Source of the DNA: Nonomuraea rubra
Lineage (GTDB): Bacteria; Actinomycetota; Actinomycetes; Streptosporangiales; Streptosporangiaceae
NCBI RefSeq assembly: GCF_014207985.1
Contig: NZ_JACHMI010000001.1
Span: forward strand, 3,083,001 to 3,147,000
Direction of reading: 5' to 3'
DNA: 64,000 nt
The position numbers were made by a program, and so were the translations under genes. Shown in pieces: positions 50,714-58,675 of the stretch; within the stretch, counting starts at the first letter, position 1, and every line of letters begins with the position of its first letter. The notes beneath the pieces were generated by a model. That model had not been told where the DNA came from and ran no database searches. It saw only the letters and a program-made list of their open reading frames with translations.

Positions 50714-51087
50714 CAGGAAGGCTCCTCGAAATAGATCACTTCGGCGCGGCCGAGCGTGGTACGACGGCCGGTGTCGTCCTCGCCCCACAGCTCCAGCTCT
50801 GCCCGGTTCCCCTCCGTCGATATCACCCGCCCCCGGCACGTGTGCGCCCGGTCCCGGAAGTCCATGCCGCGGTAGCTCACCTCCAGCACGGCCAGCCGCC
50901 CCCGCCCGGCCAGCCATCCGGTGACGAGCCGCCCCAGGTAGGCCGCCTTGAGCAGCCCGTGCACGGCCAGCTCGGGGTGGCCGAGCGAGCGGGCGAAGTC
51001 GAGGTCGTAGTGCATCTCGTAGAAGTCGCCCGAGGCGCCGGCGTACTCGACGAGCCTGCGCAGGGTCGTGGTCTCCGTGAGGATCAT
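50713..51087 (-). CDS. MaoC-like hydratase, C-terminal-type subunit
   Basis: A 124-residue hotdog-fold protein with the R-hydratase signature GASGDFYEMHYD at about 18-29, which holds the catalytic Asp and His. The later AVHGLLKAAYLG is conserved. It overlaps the preceding FAS1-like subunit by ATGA, so the two likely form a heterodimer that hydrates an enoyl-CoA, as in mesaconyl- or itaconyl-CoA hydratases. The activity is an inference from family; the substrate is unknown. Confidence 0.87.
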   Translation of the reverse strand: MILTETTTLRRLVEYAGASGDFYEMHYDLDFARSLGHPELAVHGLLKAAYLGRLVTGWLAGRGRLAVLEVSYRGMDFRDRAHTCRGRVISTEGNRAELELWGEDDTGRRTTLGRAEVIYFEEPS

Positions 51088-51473
51088 GTCCTGATCCTCG
51101 TGCCGACGTGCCTGACCACCAGCTCGCCGTCCGGCCGGCGGAACTCCGTCTCGAACGTCAGCAGCGCCATCGGCCCCGCCTTCCCGTCCTTCTCCACCAC
51201 CCCGGTGAAGCGGGGCCGCGAGACCAGCACGTCGCCCTCGCGCAGCGGCGCGTGGTACTCGAACCGGTCCCCGCCGTTCAGCCACCCGGACCCGTACGAG
51301 GCCGCGGCGGGCAGCGACGGCGGCTCGTCGAGGAAGCAGGCCGTGAACGTGGGCGGCACGTCCTCGGACGTGTCCCCGATCGCGTGCCGGTAGAACTCCA
51401 GGTGGCGCCGCTCGACGACGTCCTCGCGCTCGGGGCCGGTCCAGCCGACCGCCTCCCGCAACTCCTCGATCAT
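51084..51473 (-). CDS. FAS1-like dehydratase, N-terminal-type MaoC subunit
   Basis: A 129-residue protein of the MaoC N-terminal (FAS1-like dehydratase) family: VERRHLEFYRHAIGD, PPTFTACFLDEPP, GSGWLNGGDRFEYHAPLREGD. Family members usually lack the catalytic pair and serve as the partner of a MaoC domain. The start overlaps the GntR stop in an ATGA and AGGAG is 5 bases upstream. It belongs to the minus-strand arm of the catabolic divergon. Confidence 0.86.
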   Translation of the reverse strand: MIEELREAVGWTGPEREDVVERRHLEFYRHAIGDTSEDVPPTFTACFLDEPPSLPAAASYGSGWLNGGDRFEYHAPLREGDVLVSRPRFTGVVEKDGKAGPMALLTFETEFRRPDGELVVRHVGTRIRT

Positions 51474-52183
51474 GGCTCTCCTTTCCTGACCCGCTCCAGC
51501 CAGGCCAGCGACTCGGGGGAGTGGCCGCCGACCCGTTCCTCGATGCCGTCGAGGAACGTCATGTCCCCGTGCCCGGCCAGCTCCTCGTGCACGGCCGCCG
51601 GCGAGCCGGACTCGATCACCTGCAGCAGGCGGCGGTGCCGCTCCCAGTCGTCCACCAGGGACTCGTCGGAGGCCCTGGCCTGCCGGTTCATGCCCATGCA
51701 AAGCAGCATCTGGAGCTGGATCGAGCGGTAGGCCTCCTCCAGCCGCCGGTGCCCCGACAGCCCGATCACCGAGCTGTGGAACTCGACGGCGTGCTCCAGC
51801 ACCCCCAGCCAGTCGCCGGCCCGCGCGCAGGCGCCGTGCCGGTCGAGGGCGGCGTGGCAGCGCTGGAGGCGGGCCGGCTCGCGCACCGGGACGCCGAGGT
51901 CGACGGCCATCCGCTCCAGCTCCCGGCGCAGCGTGACGATCTCGTAGATGTCGTGCAGCGTGAGCTGGGTGACGAACGCGCCCCTGCGCGGGAGCTGCGT
52001 GATCAGCCCCTGCTGCTCCAGCACCCGCATGGCCTCGCGCAGCGGCGGCCGGCTGACGCCCAGCTCCTGGGTGAGCTGGTTCTCCACCACCCGGTCGCCG
52101 GGCCGCAGCCTGCCGCTGAGCAGCATGCGCATCAGGGCCTCTGTGGCGAGCTGGACCATGCTTGGGGGTGCCTCGATGCGCAT
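51470..52183 (-). CDS. GntR-family regulator (FadR/FCD type)
   Basis: A 237-residue regulator. The N-terminal GntR winged helix is at about 10-75 (GRLRPGDRVVENQLTQELGVSRPPLREAMRVL). The FCD ligand domain follows, all helical, with a metal-binding pattern suggested by EFHSSVIGLSG and the distal ERHRRLLQVIESG. FCD regulators commonly sense carboxylic acids. It heads the minus-strand arm and is divergent from the CoA-transferase gene, across a region that holds a GntR-type palindrome. It probably represses both arms. Confidence 0.93.
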   Translation of the reverse strand: MRIEAPPSMVQLATEALMRMLLSGRLRPGDRVVENQLTQELGVSRPPLREAMRVLEQQGLITQLPRRGAFVTQLTLHDIYEIVTLRRELERMAVDLGVPVREPARLQRCHAALDRHGACARAGDWLGVLEHAVEFHSSVIGLSGHRRLEEAYRSIQLQMLLCMGMNRQARASDESLVDDWERHRRLLQVIESGSPAAVHEELAGHGDMTFLDGIEERVGGHSPESLAWLERVRKGEP

Positions 52184-52264
52184 CGCGGTCTCTCTTGTCG
52201 AAGGCGATCAGTGTCTGCCGCCATAGTGCCGAAGAACTTCCGGCAGAACCCTTGTCTAGCTCAG

Positions 52265-52281
52265 TTGTCTTCTGTAGACAA
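52265..52281. promoter_or_regulatory. GntR-type operator in the catabolic divergon
   Basis: TTGTCT (52265-52270) and AGACAA (52276-52281) are perfect inverted arms around TCTGT, matching the TNGTNNACNA style of FadR/GntR sites. Another TTGTCTAG half-site lies at about 52252-52259. It sits between the divergent GntR and CoA-transferase genes. Confidence 0.75.
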
Positions 52282-52318
52282 TAGACCAACCCCGCCGGAA
52301 GTGAGGTTTTCGTAACAT

Positions 52319-53530
52319 ATGAGCCCCTTGTCCGGAATTCGAGTCGTCGAGGTCGGCGCCTTCATGGCCGCCCCGTTCGCCACCATGCAGCTCGCCGACC
52401 TGGGCGCCACCGTCATCAAGGTCGAGAACCCCGAGGGCGGCGACCAGGTGCGCGCGATCGGCCCGTTCACGGCCGGGCACAGCTCGCCGTTCGCCAGGCT
52501 CAACCGCAACAAACGCTCGGTCGCCCTCGACCTGAAGTCCGAGCCCGGCGCCGCCGCCTTCCGCCGCCTCGTCCAGCACGCCGACGTGCTGGTGGAGAAC
52601 CTGCGCCCCGGCGCCATGCGCAAGCTCGGCCTCGGCTACGACGACCTCAGCCCCCTCAACCCCGGCCTGGTGTACGTCTCCGCCTCCGGCTGGGGCCAGG
52701 ACGGCCCCCTGGCGAACCTGCCCGGCCTGGACATCATGGCCCAGGCCCGCGGCGGCCTGATGAGCGTCACCGGCATGCCCGGCGGCGACCCGGTCAAGGT
52801 CGGCGTGCCGATCGCTGACCTGGTCTGCGGCCTGTACGGAGCCCTCGGCGCCGTCTCCGCCCTCCAGGCCCGCCACGCGACCGGCCAGGGCCAGCACGTG
52901 GACGTGTCGCTGCTGGAGTCGGCCGTGTCGTTCGCGATCTGGGAGGCGGGCAAGTACTTCGCCACCGGCGAGGTCGGCGGGCCGCTCGGCTCGGCCCACC
53001 AGAGCACGGCGCCGTACCAGGCCATCCGCACCGCGGACGGCTGGTGCACGGTCGGCGCCGTCACCCCCAAGACCTGGCAGGGCCTGTGCGCCGCGCTCGG
53101 CCTGCCCGAACTGCTCGCCGACCAGCGGTACGCCGACGCCCACGACCGGCACGGCCTGCGCCACGAGCTGATCCCCGCCATCGAACGCGTCACCACCACG
53201 CGCACCACGGCCGACGTCGTGGCCGCGCTCGACGCCCGCGGCGTGCCCTGCGCGCCCATCTCCGACTACTCCCAGGTGTTCAACGACGAGCACCTCGAAC
53301 AGCGGCGGTTCTTCTGGGATGCCGAGCATCCCGAGATGGGCCCCGTACGCCAGCTCGGCTCGGCCATGCGGTTCTCGGCCACGCCCACCAGGCGCGGCCC
53401 CGCGGGACCGCTGCTCGGCGCGGACACCGTCGAGGTGCTGCGCGAGTGCGGCCTGACCGGGCAGGAGATCGACCGGCTGCTCGCCGAAGGCGCCGCGGCC
53501 CAATCCCCCACCCCCTTGGAGAGCACATGA
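52319..53530 (+). CDS. Family III CoA-transferase (CaiB/BaiF)
   Basis: A 403-residue CoA-transferase that moves CoA between carboxylic acids. Family features: GIRVVEVGAFMAAPFATMQLADLGA split into strand and helix, VENLRPGAMRKLGL, the catalytic Asp (about residue 138) in GLDIMAQARGG, and the C-terminal VPCAPISDYSQVF. It is the first gene of the plus-strand arm, so it probably activates the imported acid to its CoA ester. The start follows the GntR-type operator by 38 bases. Confidence 0.93.
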   Translation: MSPLSGIRVVEVGAFMAAPFATMQLADLGATVIKVENPEGGDQVRAIGPFTAGHSSPFARLNRNKRSVALDLKSEPGAAAFRRLVQHADVLVENLRPGAMRKLGLGYDDLSPLNPGLVYVSASGWGQDGPLANLPGLDIMAQARGGLMSVTGMPGGDPVKVGVPIADLVCGLYGALGAVSALQARHATGQGQHVDVSLLESAVSFAIWEAGKYFATGEVGGPLGSAHQSTAPYQAIRTADGWCTVGAVTPKTWQGLCAALGLPELLADQRYADAHDRHGLRHELIPAIERVTTTRTTADVVAALDARGVPCAPISDYSQVFNDEHLEQRRFFWDAEHPEMGPVRQLGSAMRFSATPTRRGPAGPLLGADTVEVLRECGLTGQEIDRLLAEGAAAQSPTPLEST

Positions 53531-53913
53531 GCGACCGACTGACCCCGGGCGTGAGCGCCACGCTCACCTGGGTCGTGGCGGAGCGTCACTGCACCCGCCG
53601 CGGCGAGCACGACATCTTCTCCACCCCCAACCTGGTCCACCTGATCGAGGACGCCGCCATCGAGGCCCTGGCCCCCTGCCTGGGCGAGGGGCAGGGCAGC
53701 GTCGGCAGCAAGGTGGAGATCGCGCACGTGGCGCCCACGCTCAAGGGCGGCAAGGTGACCGCGACCGCCACGGTGACCGAGGTGGACCGGCGTCGCGTCG
53801 CCTTCTCCGTGGTCGCCGAGGACGAGAACGGCAGGGTCGGCGAGGGCACGCACGAGCGGTTCGTCATCGACCTGGACAGGTTCGCCGCCAAGCTGCGGGG
53901 ACTGGCGTCATGA
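53527..53913 (+). CDS. FlK-like hotdog thioesterase
   Basis: A 128-residue thioesterase like the fluoroacetyl-CoA-specific FlK. The Thr/Glu/His triad is present with the FlK spacing: Thr33 (FSTP), Glu41 (LIEDAA) and His67 (AHVAPT), matching FlK Thr42, Glu50 and His76. The C-terminus (GTHERFVID) is also family-typical. It overlaps the CoA-transferase stop in an ATGA. It may release free acid or clear a toxic CoA ester. Whether the substrate is fluorinated is not shown. Confidence 0.85.
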   Translation: MSDRLTPGVSATLTWVVAERHCTRRGEHDIFSTPNLVHLIEDAAIEALAPCLGEGQGSVGSKVEIAHVAPTLKGGKVTATATVTEVDRRRVAFSVVAEDENGRVGEGTHERFVIDLDRFAAKLRGLAS

Positions 53914-54866
53914 GGGCGCTGCTGGCCGCCGTGCTGCTCCTCGGGGCGGCGGCCTGCGGGGCGAACGCGGGCACGACAGGGGGCGCGTGGAAGCCGCGCG
54001 GCGACGTCCGCATGATCGTGCCGTTCGCCGCCGGCGGCGGCAGCGACCTGGCGGGCCGGGCCGTGGCCGCCGCGCTGGAGAAGGCCCAGCCCGGCCTCAC
54101 CGTCACCGTGGAGAACCGCGACGGCGGCTCAGGCGCGGTCGGCTACTCGGGCCTGCTCGGCAAGAAGGGCAACGGCAACTACCTGATCGCCACCGAGAAC
54201 GCCATCCTGTCCCTGCCGCTCAGCGGCCAGGTCTCCTTCACCCGCAAGGACTTCACCCCCGTCGCCAAGCTGGCCGAGGACGGCGGCATCGTCGTGGTCA
54301 AGCCGGACTCGCCGTTCAAGAGCTGCACCGACGTGGTGAACGCGGCCAAGGGCGGCCGGGTCAGCGTGGGCATGTCCGGCGCGTACGGCGTCGACAACGT
54401 GATCTTCACGATGATCGAGCAGAAGACCGGCGCGAAGTTCCAGCGGGTGCCGTTCGAGTCGGGCGGCGAGCTGGTGCCGGCCGTGCTCGGCGGCCAGATC
54501 CAGGCCGCGCTGCTCAACCCCGGCGAGGTGATCGGCCAGCTCAGGTCCGGCGACCTCAAGGGCCTGTGCGTCACCACCGAAAAGCGCTACACCTACCCCG
54601 AGTTCTCCGCGCTGGCCACGGCCAAGGAGCAGGGCATCGACGTCTCGTACGTGCAGTTCAGGGGGATCCTCGCGGCCGGCGGGCTGGACGAGCGCGAGCG
54701 CGCCTACTGGGAGAGCGCCGCCAGGGGCGTGACCAGGACCCCCGAGTTCCAGAAGTGGCTCAAGGACAACTACCTGCAGCAGGCCGAGCTGTACGGCGAC
54801 GACTTCGGCACGTACCTCGAACAGCTCGACACCGCGCTCGCGCCGGTGCTGAAGAAGCCGTCATGA
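53910..54866 (+). CDS. tctC: TctC-type substrate-binding lipoprotein
   Basis: A 318-residue binding protein of a tripartite tricarboxylate transporter. The lipobox GAAAC at about residues 12-16 suggests a membrane-anchored lipoprotein. Family segments include MIVPFAAGGGSDLAGRAVA, TVENRDGGSGAVGYS, and LNPGEVIGQLRSG. The start overlaps the thioesterase stop by ATGA. It binds an unknown carboxylate and passes it to TctA/TctB. Confidence 0.93.
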   Translation: MRALLAAVLLLGAAACGANAGTTGGAWKPRGDVRMIVPFAAGGGSDLAGRAVAAALEKAQPGLTVTVENRDGGSGAVGYSGLLGKKGNGNYLIATENAILSLPLSGQVSFTRKDFTPVAKLAEDGGIVVVKPDSPFKSCTDVVNAAKGGRVSVGMSGAYGVDNVIFTMIEQKTGAKFQRVPFESGGELVPAVLGGQIQAALLNPGEVIGQLRSGDLKGLCVTTEKRYTYPEFSALATAKEQGIDVSYVQFRGILAAGGLDERERAYWESAARGVTRTPEFQKWLKDNYLQQAELYGDDFGTYLEQLDTALAPVLKKPS

Positions 54867-55336
54867 GAGGGCTGATCCGGGGCGAGGGCGCCGTCTGGGC
54901 GCTGCTCGTCTGCCTGTCGGTCGCCATGGCGGGCGCCTCGTTCGGCTACGGCGTCACCAAGGACGGCGGCGAGATCGGCCCGGGCTTCCTGCCGCTGGTC
55001 AGCGGCGTCGCGCTGGCGCTGCTGTCGGCCGCCTGCCTGCTCCAGTCGGTACGCAGGCAGGCCGCCGAGCGGGAGGAGGCGGACCCGGGGCGCGTCAGGA
55101 CGTTGTGGACCGTGTTCGGCCTGCTGCTGGTCGCGCTGCTGCTGGTGCCGCTGACCGGGTTCCTGGTGGCGTTCGGGCTGCTGGTGTTCGCCGTCTCCGC
55201 GTTCGTGGAGAAGCAGCCGCTCGTCCCGGCCGCCGGGATCGCGGCCGCCGCCACGCTGGTGATCTACGCGGTGTTCGTGCTGTTCCTGGCCGTGCCGCTG
55301 CCCGGCGGGCTGCTCGGGATCGGAGGCGACGGCTGA
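54863..55336 (+). CDS. tctB: TctB-type small membrane subunit
   Basis: A 157-residue protein with about four membrane helices (around residues 10-27, 41-60, 82-110 and 122-145), matching the TctB small subunit. The start overlaps the tctC stop (ATGA) and its stop overlaps the tctA start by one base. The family is poorly conserved in sequence, and position gives the strongest support. Confidence 0.88.
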   Translation: MRGLIRGEGAVWALLVCLSVAMAGASFGYGVTKDGGEIGPGFLPLVSGVALALLSAACLLQSVRRQAAEREEADPGRVRTLWTVFGLLLVALLLVPLTGFLVAFGLLVFAVSAFVEKQPLVPAAGIAAAATLVIYAVFVLFLAVPLPGGLLGIGGDG

Positions 55337-56826
55337 TGCTGGACAACCTGATCATGGGCTTCGGCGCCGCCCTCACCCCCGCGAACCTGCTGTGGTGCTT
55401 CGTCGGCGTGCTCGCCGGCACCGTCATCGGCCTGCTGCCGGGACTCGGCTCGACGACCGGCGTGGCCGTGCTGCTGCCGCTGACGCTCTCGTTCGAGCCG
55501 CTGACCGCGCTCATCATGCTCGCCGGCATCTACTACGGCGCCCAGTACGGCGGCACCATCACCTCCGTGCTGATCTCCACGCCCGGCGAGGCGGCCAGCG
55601 TGGTGACCGCGATCGACGGCTACCAGATGGCCCGCAAGGGCCGCGCGGGGGCGGCGCTGTCGATCGCCGCCATCGGCTCGTTCGCCGCCGCCATCGTCTC
55701 GCTGGTGCTGCTGGTGGCCATGGCGCCGCCGTTCGCCGAGCTGGCGCTCGGCTTCGGGCCGCCGGAGAACCTCGCCGTCATGGTCCTCGGCCTGGCCACC
55801 ATCGTCAGCTTCTCCTCGGCCGGCGGCCGGCTGCGCGGCCTGGCCATGGCCGTGCTCGGCATCCTGCTGGCCACCGTCGGCGTGGACGCGGCCACCGGCC
55901 TGCCCCGCTACACCTTCGGCGACGTGGATCTGCTGTCCGGGCTGCCGTTCGTGCAGGTGATGATCGGGCTGTTCGCGGTGGGGGAGGTGCTCTTCCAGAT
56001 CCGGCAGGGCGCCGCCGCGCCCATCAGGGCCCGCTTCAAGGACCTGATGATCACCAAGGCGGAGCTGTCCCGCTCCACGGGGGCGATCGCCCGGGGCAGC
56101 GTGATCGGTTACCTGCTCGGCTGCCTGCCCGGGGCCGGGTCCACGCTGGCCTCGTTCCTGGCGTACGGGGTGGAGAAGCGGGTCTCGCGCAACCGGCACG
56201 AGTTCGGGCAGGGCGCGATCGAGGGGGTGGCCGCGCCGGAGAGCGCCAACAACGCAGCCGCGAACGCCAACTTCGTGCCCACCCTGGCCCTGGGCATCCC
56301 GGGCGGCGCGACCACGGCCGTGCTGCTGGGGGCGTTCATGATGTACGGCATCCAGCCGGGGCCGCTGCTCTTCGAGGAGCAGCCGGAGCTGGTGTGGGGG
56401 CTGCTGGCCTCGTTCTTCCTCGGCAACGTCATGCTGCTGGTGCTGAACCTGCCGCTGGCGCCGATGTTCGCGCAGCTCCTGCGGATCCCGTACGGGTACA
56501 TGTATCCGCTGATCCTGGTGACCAGCTTCGTGGGGGCGTACTCGATCGACAACAACATGTTCAGCGTCTGGGTGGTGTTCGTCTTCGGCCTCGTCGGATA
56601 TTTCATGAAGAAGTTCGACCTGCCGATGGCGCCGCTCGTGCTCGGGCTCGTCGTCGGAGCGCTGTTCGAGAAGGCGCTCGTCCAGACCTCGGCCATGGGC
56701 GGCGGCGACCTGACGATCATCCTCACCCGGCCGATCGCCCTGGTCGTGTTCCTGCTGGCCGCCCTGCTGCTGGCCGGGCCGACCCTGCTCAAGCTCATTC
56801 CTCGTAGGCAGAAGGAGACCGTGTGA
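55336..56826 (+). CDS. tctA: TctA-type large membrane subunit
   Basis: A 496-residue transporter subunit with about 10-12 helices. TctA motifs: GTVIGLLPGLGSTTGVA, YYGAQYGGTITSVLI with ISTPGEAASVVTA, and the second-half repeat of PESANNAAANANFVPT followed by LALGIPGGATTAVLLGA. The gene is coupled to tctB upstream, and its stop overlaps the crotonase start in a GTGA. Confidence 0.95.
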   Translation: MLDNLIMGFGAALTPANLLWCFVGVLAGTVIGLLPGLGSTTGVAVLLPLTLSFEPLTALIMLAGIYYGAQYGGTITSVLISTPGEAASVVTAIDGYQMARKGRAGAALSIAAIGSFAAAIVSLVLLVAMAPPFAELALGFGPPENLAVMVLGLATIVSFSSAGGRLRGLAMAVLGILLATVGVDAATGLPRYTFGDVDLLSGLPFVQVMIGLFAVGEVLFQIRQGAAAPIRARFKDLMITKAELSRSTGAIARGSVIGYLLGCLPGAGSTLASFLAYGVEKRVSRNRHEFGQGAIEGVAAPESANNAAANANFVPTLALGIPGGATTAVLLGAFMMYGIQPGPLLFEEQPELVWGLLASFFLGNVMLLVLNLPLAPMFAQLLRIPYGYMYPLILVTSFVGAYSIDNNMFSVWVVFVFGLVGYFMKKFDLPMAPLVLGLVVGALFEKALVQTSAMGGGDLTIILTRPIALVVFLLAALLLAGPTLLKLIPRRQKETV

Positions 56827-57593
56827 GCGAGCTACTCGTCACCGCGGACGGGCCCGTGCTGCGGGTGGTGTTCAACCGGCCCGCCCAGCACAACGCGCTG
56901 ACTTGGGCCATGTGGGACGGCCTGTACGACGCCTGCGAACGCGCCGACGCCGACCCGTCGATCAAGCTGCTCGTGCTGTCGGGCGCCGGCGGCAGGGCCT
57001 TCGTGGCCGGCACCGACATCGCCCAGTTCACCTCGTTCACCGACGGGGACGACGGCATCGCCTACGAGCGCAAGGTCCAGCGGATCATCGACCGGCTGGA
57101 GCGGGTCAAGGCGCCCACCATGGCCGTCGTCGAGGGCTACTGCGTGGGCGGCGGCCTCGTCGTGGCCGCAGCCTGCGACCTGCGGCTGGCCGTGCCCGGC
57201 TCGCGGTTCGGCGCCCCGATCGCCAGGACGCTCGGCAACTGCCTGTCCATGAACACCTACTCCCTCCTCGTCCACCACCTCGGCCCGGCCAGGACCCTGG
57301 ACATGCTGCTGCGGGCCCGGATGTTCACCGGGGAGGAGGCGCACGCGGCCGGCTTCGTGGCCGAGCTGTGCGAGCCGGACGCGCTGGCCGCCCGGCAGGC
57401 GGAGGTGGAGGAGCGGCTGCTGTCCCACGCGCCCCTGTCGATGTGGGCGGCCAAGGAGGCGGTGCGGCGGCTGCGCGTGGCGAACCTGCCGGACGGCGAC
57501 GACCTCGTCGCCACGGTCTTCGGCAGCGCCGACTTCCACGCCGCGGTCCCCGCCTTCCTCTCCAAGGAGGAGGTGACCTGGCAGGGGCTCTAA
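56823..57593 (+). CDS. Crotonase-fold protein lacking both hydratase glutamates
   Basis: A 256-residue enoyl-CoA hydratase/isomerase family protein. The CoA and oxyanion-hole segments are kept (GRAFVAGTDIAQF, EGYCVGGGLVVAAACDL). The two catalytic glutamates of classical hydratase are replaced: GGGLVVAA has Val at the Glu144 position, and FGAPIART has Ile at the Glu164 position. It is therefore unlikely to be a normal hydratase; decarboxylase, hydrolase or isomerase activity is possible. The GTG start overlaps the tctA stop (GTGA), placing it last in the plus-strand arm. Confidence 0.9.
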   Translation: MSELLVTADGPVLRVVFNRPAQHNALTWAMWDGLYDACERADADPSIKLLVLSGAGGRAFVAGTDIAQFTSFTDGDDGIAYERKVQRIIDRLERVKAPTMAVVEGYCVGGGLVVAAACDLRLAVPGSRFGAPIARTLGNCLSMNTYSLLVHHLGPARTLDMLLRARMFTGEEAHAAGFVAELCEPDALAARQAEVEERLLSHAPLSMWAAKEAVRRLRVANLPDGDDLVATVFGSADFHAAVPAFLSKEEVTWQGL

Positions 57594-57603
57594 GATCGGG
57601 GGC

Positions 57604-58311
57604 ATGGAGCTCGCCCCCGGTGTCCACGTCGCCGTCACCGACCGCCACGGCGGCGTCAGCGCCCCGCCCTACGGCTCGCGCAACCTCGGCGGCCTGGTCG
57701 GCGACGACCCGGCGAACGTGCGCGCCAACCGCGACGGGGTCAGGGACGAGCTGGGCGTGCGGGCCGTGGTGTTCATGCGGCAGGTGCACAGCGCCGACGT
57801 CGCGTACGTGAGCGAGCCGTTCGGCGACGACCCGCCGCCGCTCGACGGCGTGTTCACCACCGAGCCCGGCCTGGCGCTGGCCTCGCTGGGCGCCGACTGC
57901 CCCGCGGTGCTGGTGGCCGACCCGGTGGCCCGCATGGTGGGCGCGGCGCACTCCGGCCGCCCCGGCACCGAGGCGGGCATCGCCACGGCCCTGGTCGAGG
58001 CCATGGCCGCCAAGGGCGCCGAGCCGGGCAGGATGGTCGCGCTGATCGGCCCCGGCGCGTGCGGCCGCTGCTACGAGGTGCCCGCCGGCCTGCGCGAGCA
58101 GGTCGCGTCCAGGGTTCCGGAGACGTGGTCCACCACGTCATGGCAGACCCCGGCGCTCGACCTGCGCGCTGGGATCGAGGCCCAGCTCCGGGCAGCGGGC
58201 CTGGCCGACGTGCGCCACGACGCGCGCTGCACGATCGAGGCGCAGGAGCTCTACTCCCATCGCAGGGAGCAGCCCGGCGGCCGGTTCGCCGGGCTGATCT
58301 GGCTGGCCTAG
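57604..58311 (+). CDS. pgeF: Peptidoglycan editing factor (PgeF/YfiH, LACC1-like)
   Basis: A 235-residue multicopper-oxidoreductase-like (laccase-domain) protein. In E. coli YfiH/PgeF removes wrong amino acids from UDP-MurNAc precursors; human LACC1 homologues act on purine nucleosides. Motifs: RQVHSADVAYV, LGADCPAVLVADP, AAHSGRPGTEAG (usually AHAGWRG), IGPGACGRCYEVP and ELYSHRREQPGGRF. In other actinobacteria this gene lies by ftsZ; here it does not. The ATG at 57604 follows the catabolic operon by 10 bases. Confidence 0.88.
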   Translation: MELAPGVHVAVTDRHGGVSAPPYGSRNLGGLVGDDPANVRANRDGVRDELGVRAVVFMRQVHSADVAYVSEPFGDDPPPLDGVFTTEPGLALASLGADCPAVLVADPVARMVGAAHSGRPGTEAGIATALVEAMAAKGAEPGRMVALIGPGACGRCYEVPAGLREQVASRVPETWSTTSWQTPALDLRAGIEAQLRAAGLADVRHDARCTIEAQELYSHRREQPGGRFAGLIWLA

Positions 58312-58649
58312 CCCTTGCGCGGCGCGTTGTAGATGCCGTTGACGATGAGGACCCCGAGCCAGATGAAGAACCCCGCTCCCGCGCCATCGTCGACCAGGAC
58401 GAAGAGCACGGTGGAGAGCGTCGCCAGAGCCAGCGAGACGATCGCCAGGGCGAGCCGCTGACCTTCCGACGGGCCGGGCCTGGTCACCTGGCCCCCCTTG
58501 GGGGCGGCCTGGGCCAGCCGCTCGTCCACCCGCCGGTCGATCTCCTGCCCCATCTTGTCGAGGAACGACTCCACGACCGCGTCCTCGAACTCGGGCCCCA
58601 GATCGCGCCGCGCGGACACGGCCGCCTTTAACTCATCCCCTGTACTCAT
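58308..58649 (-). CDS. Small membrane protein, two helices
   Basis: A 113-residue protein. The N-terminal half is charged and helical (FEDAVVESFLDKMGQEIDRRV), and two membrane helices lie at about 66-84 and 89-107, ending in APRKG. It looks like a conserved actinobacterial membrane protein with no known function. It is convergent with pgeF with a 4-base overlap of stop regions. Confidence 0.75.
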   Translation of the reverse strand: MSTGDELKAAVSARRDLGPEFEDAVVESFLDKMGQEIDRRVDERLAQAAPKGGQVTRPGPSEGQRLALAIVSLALATLSTVLFVLVDDGAGAGFFIWLGVLIVNGIYNAPRKG

Positions 58650-58675
58650 ATGTCGAGATATAACGGGATGCGACG

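Noticed and set aside
57604..58311. Polyphenol oxidase or laccase
   Set aside because: The fold is laccase-like in name only; motifs match the PgeF/LACC1 family.
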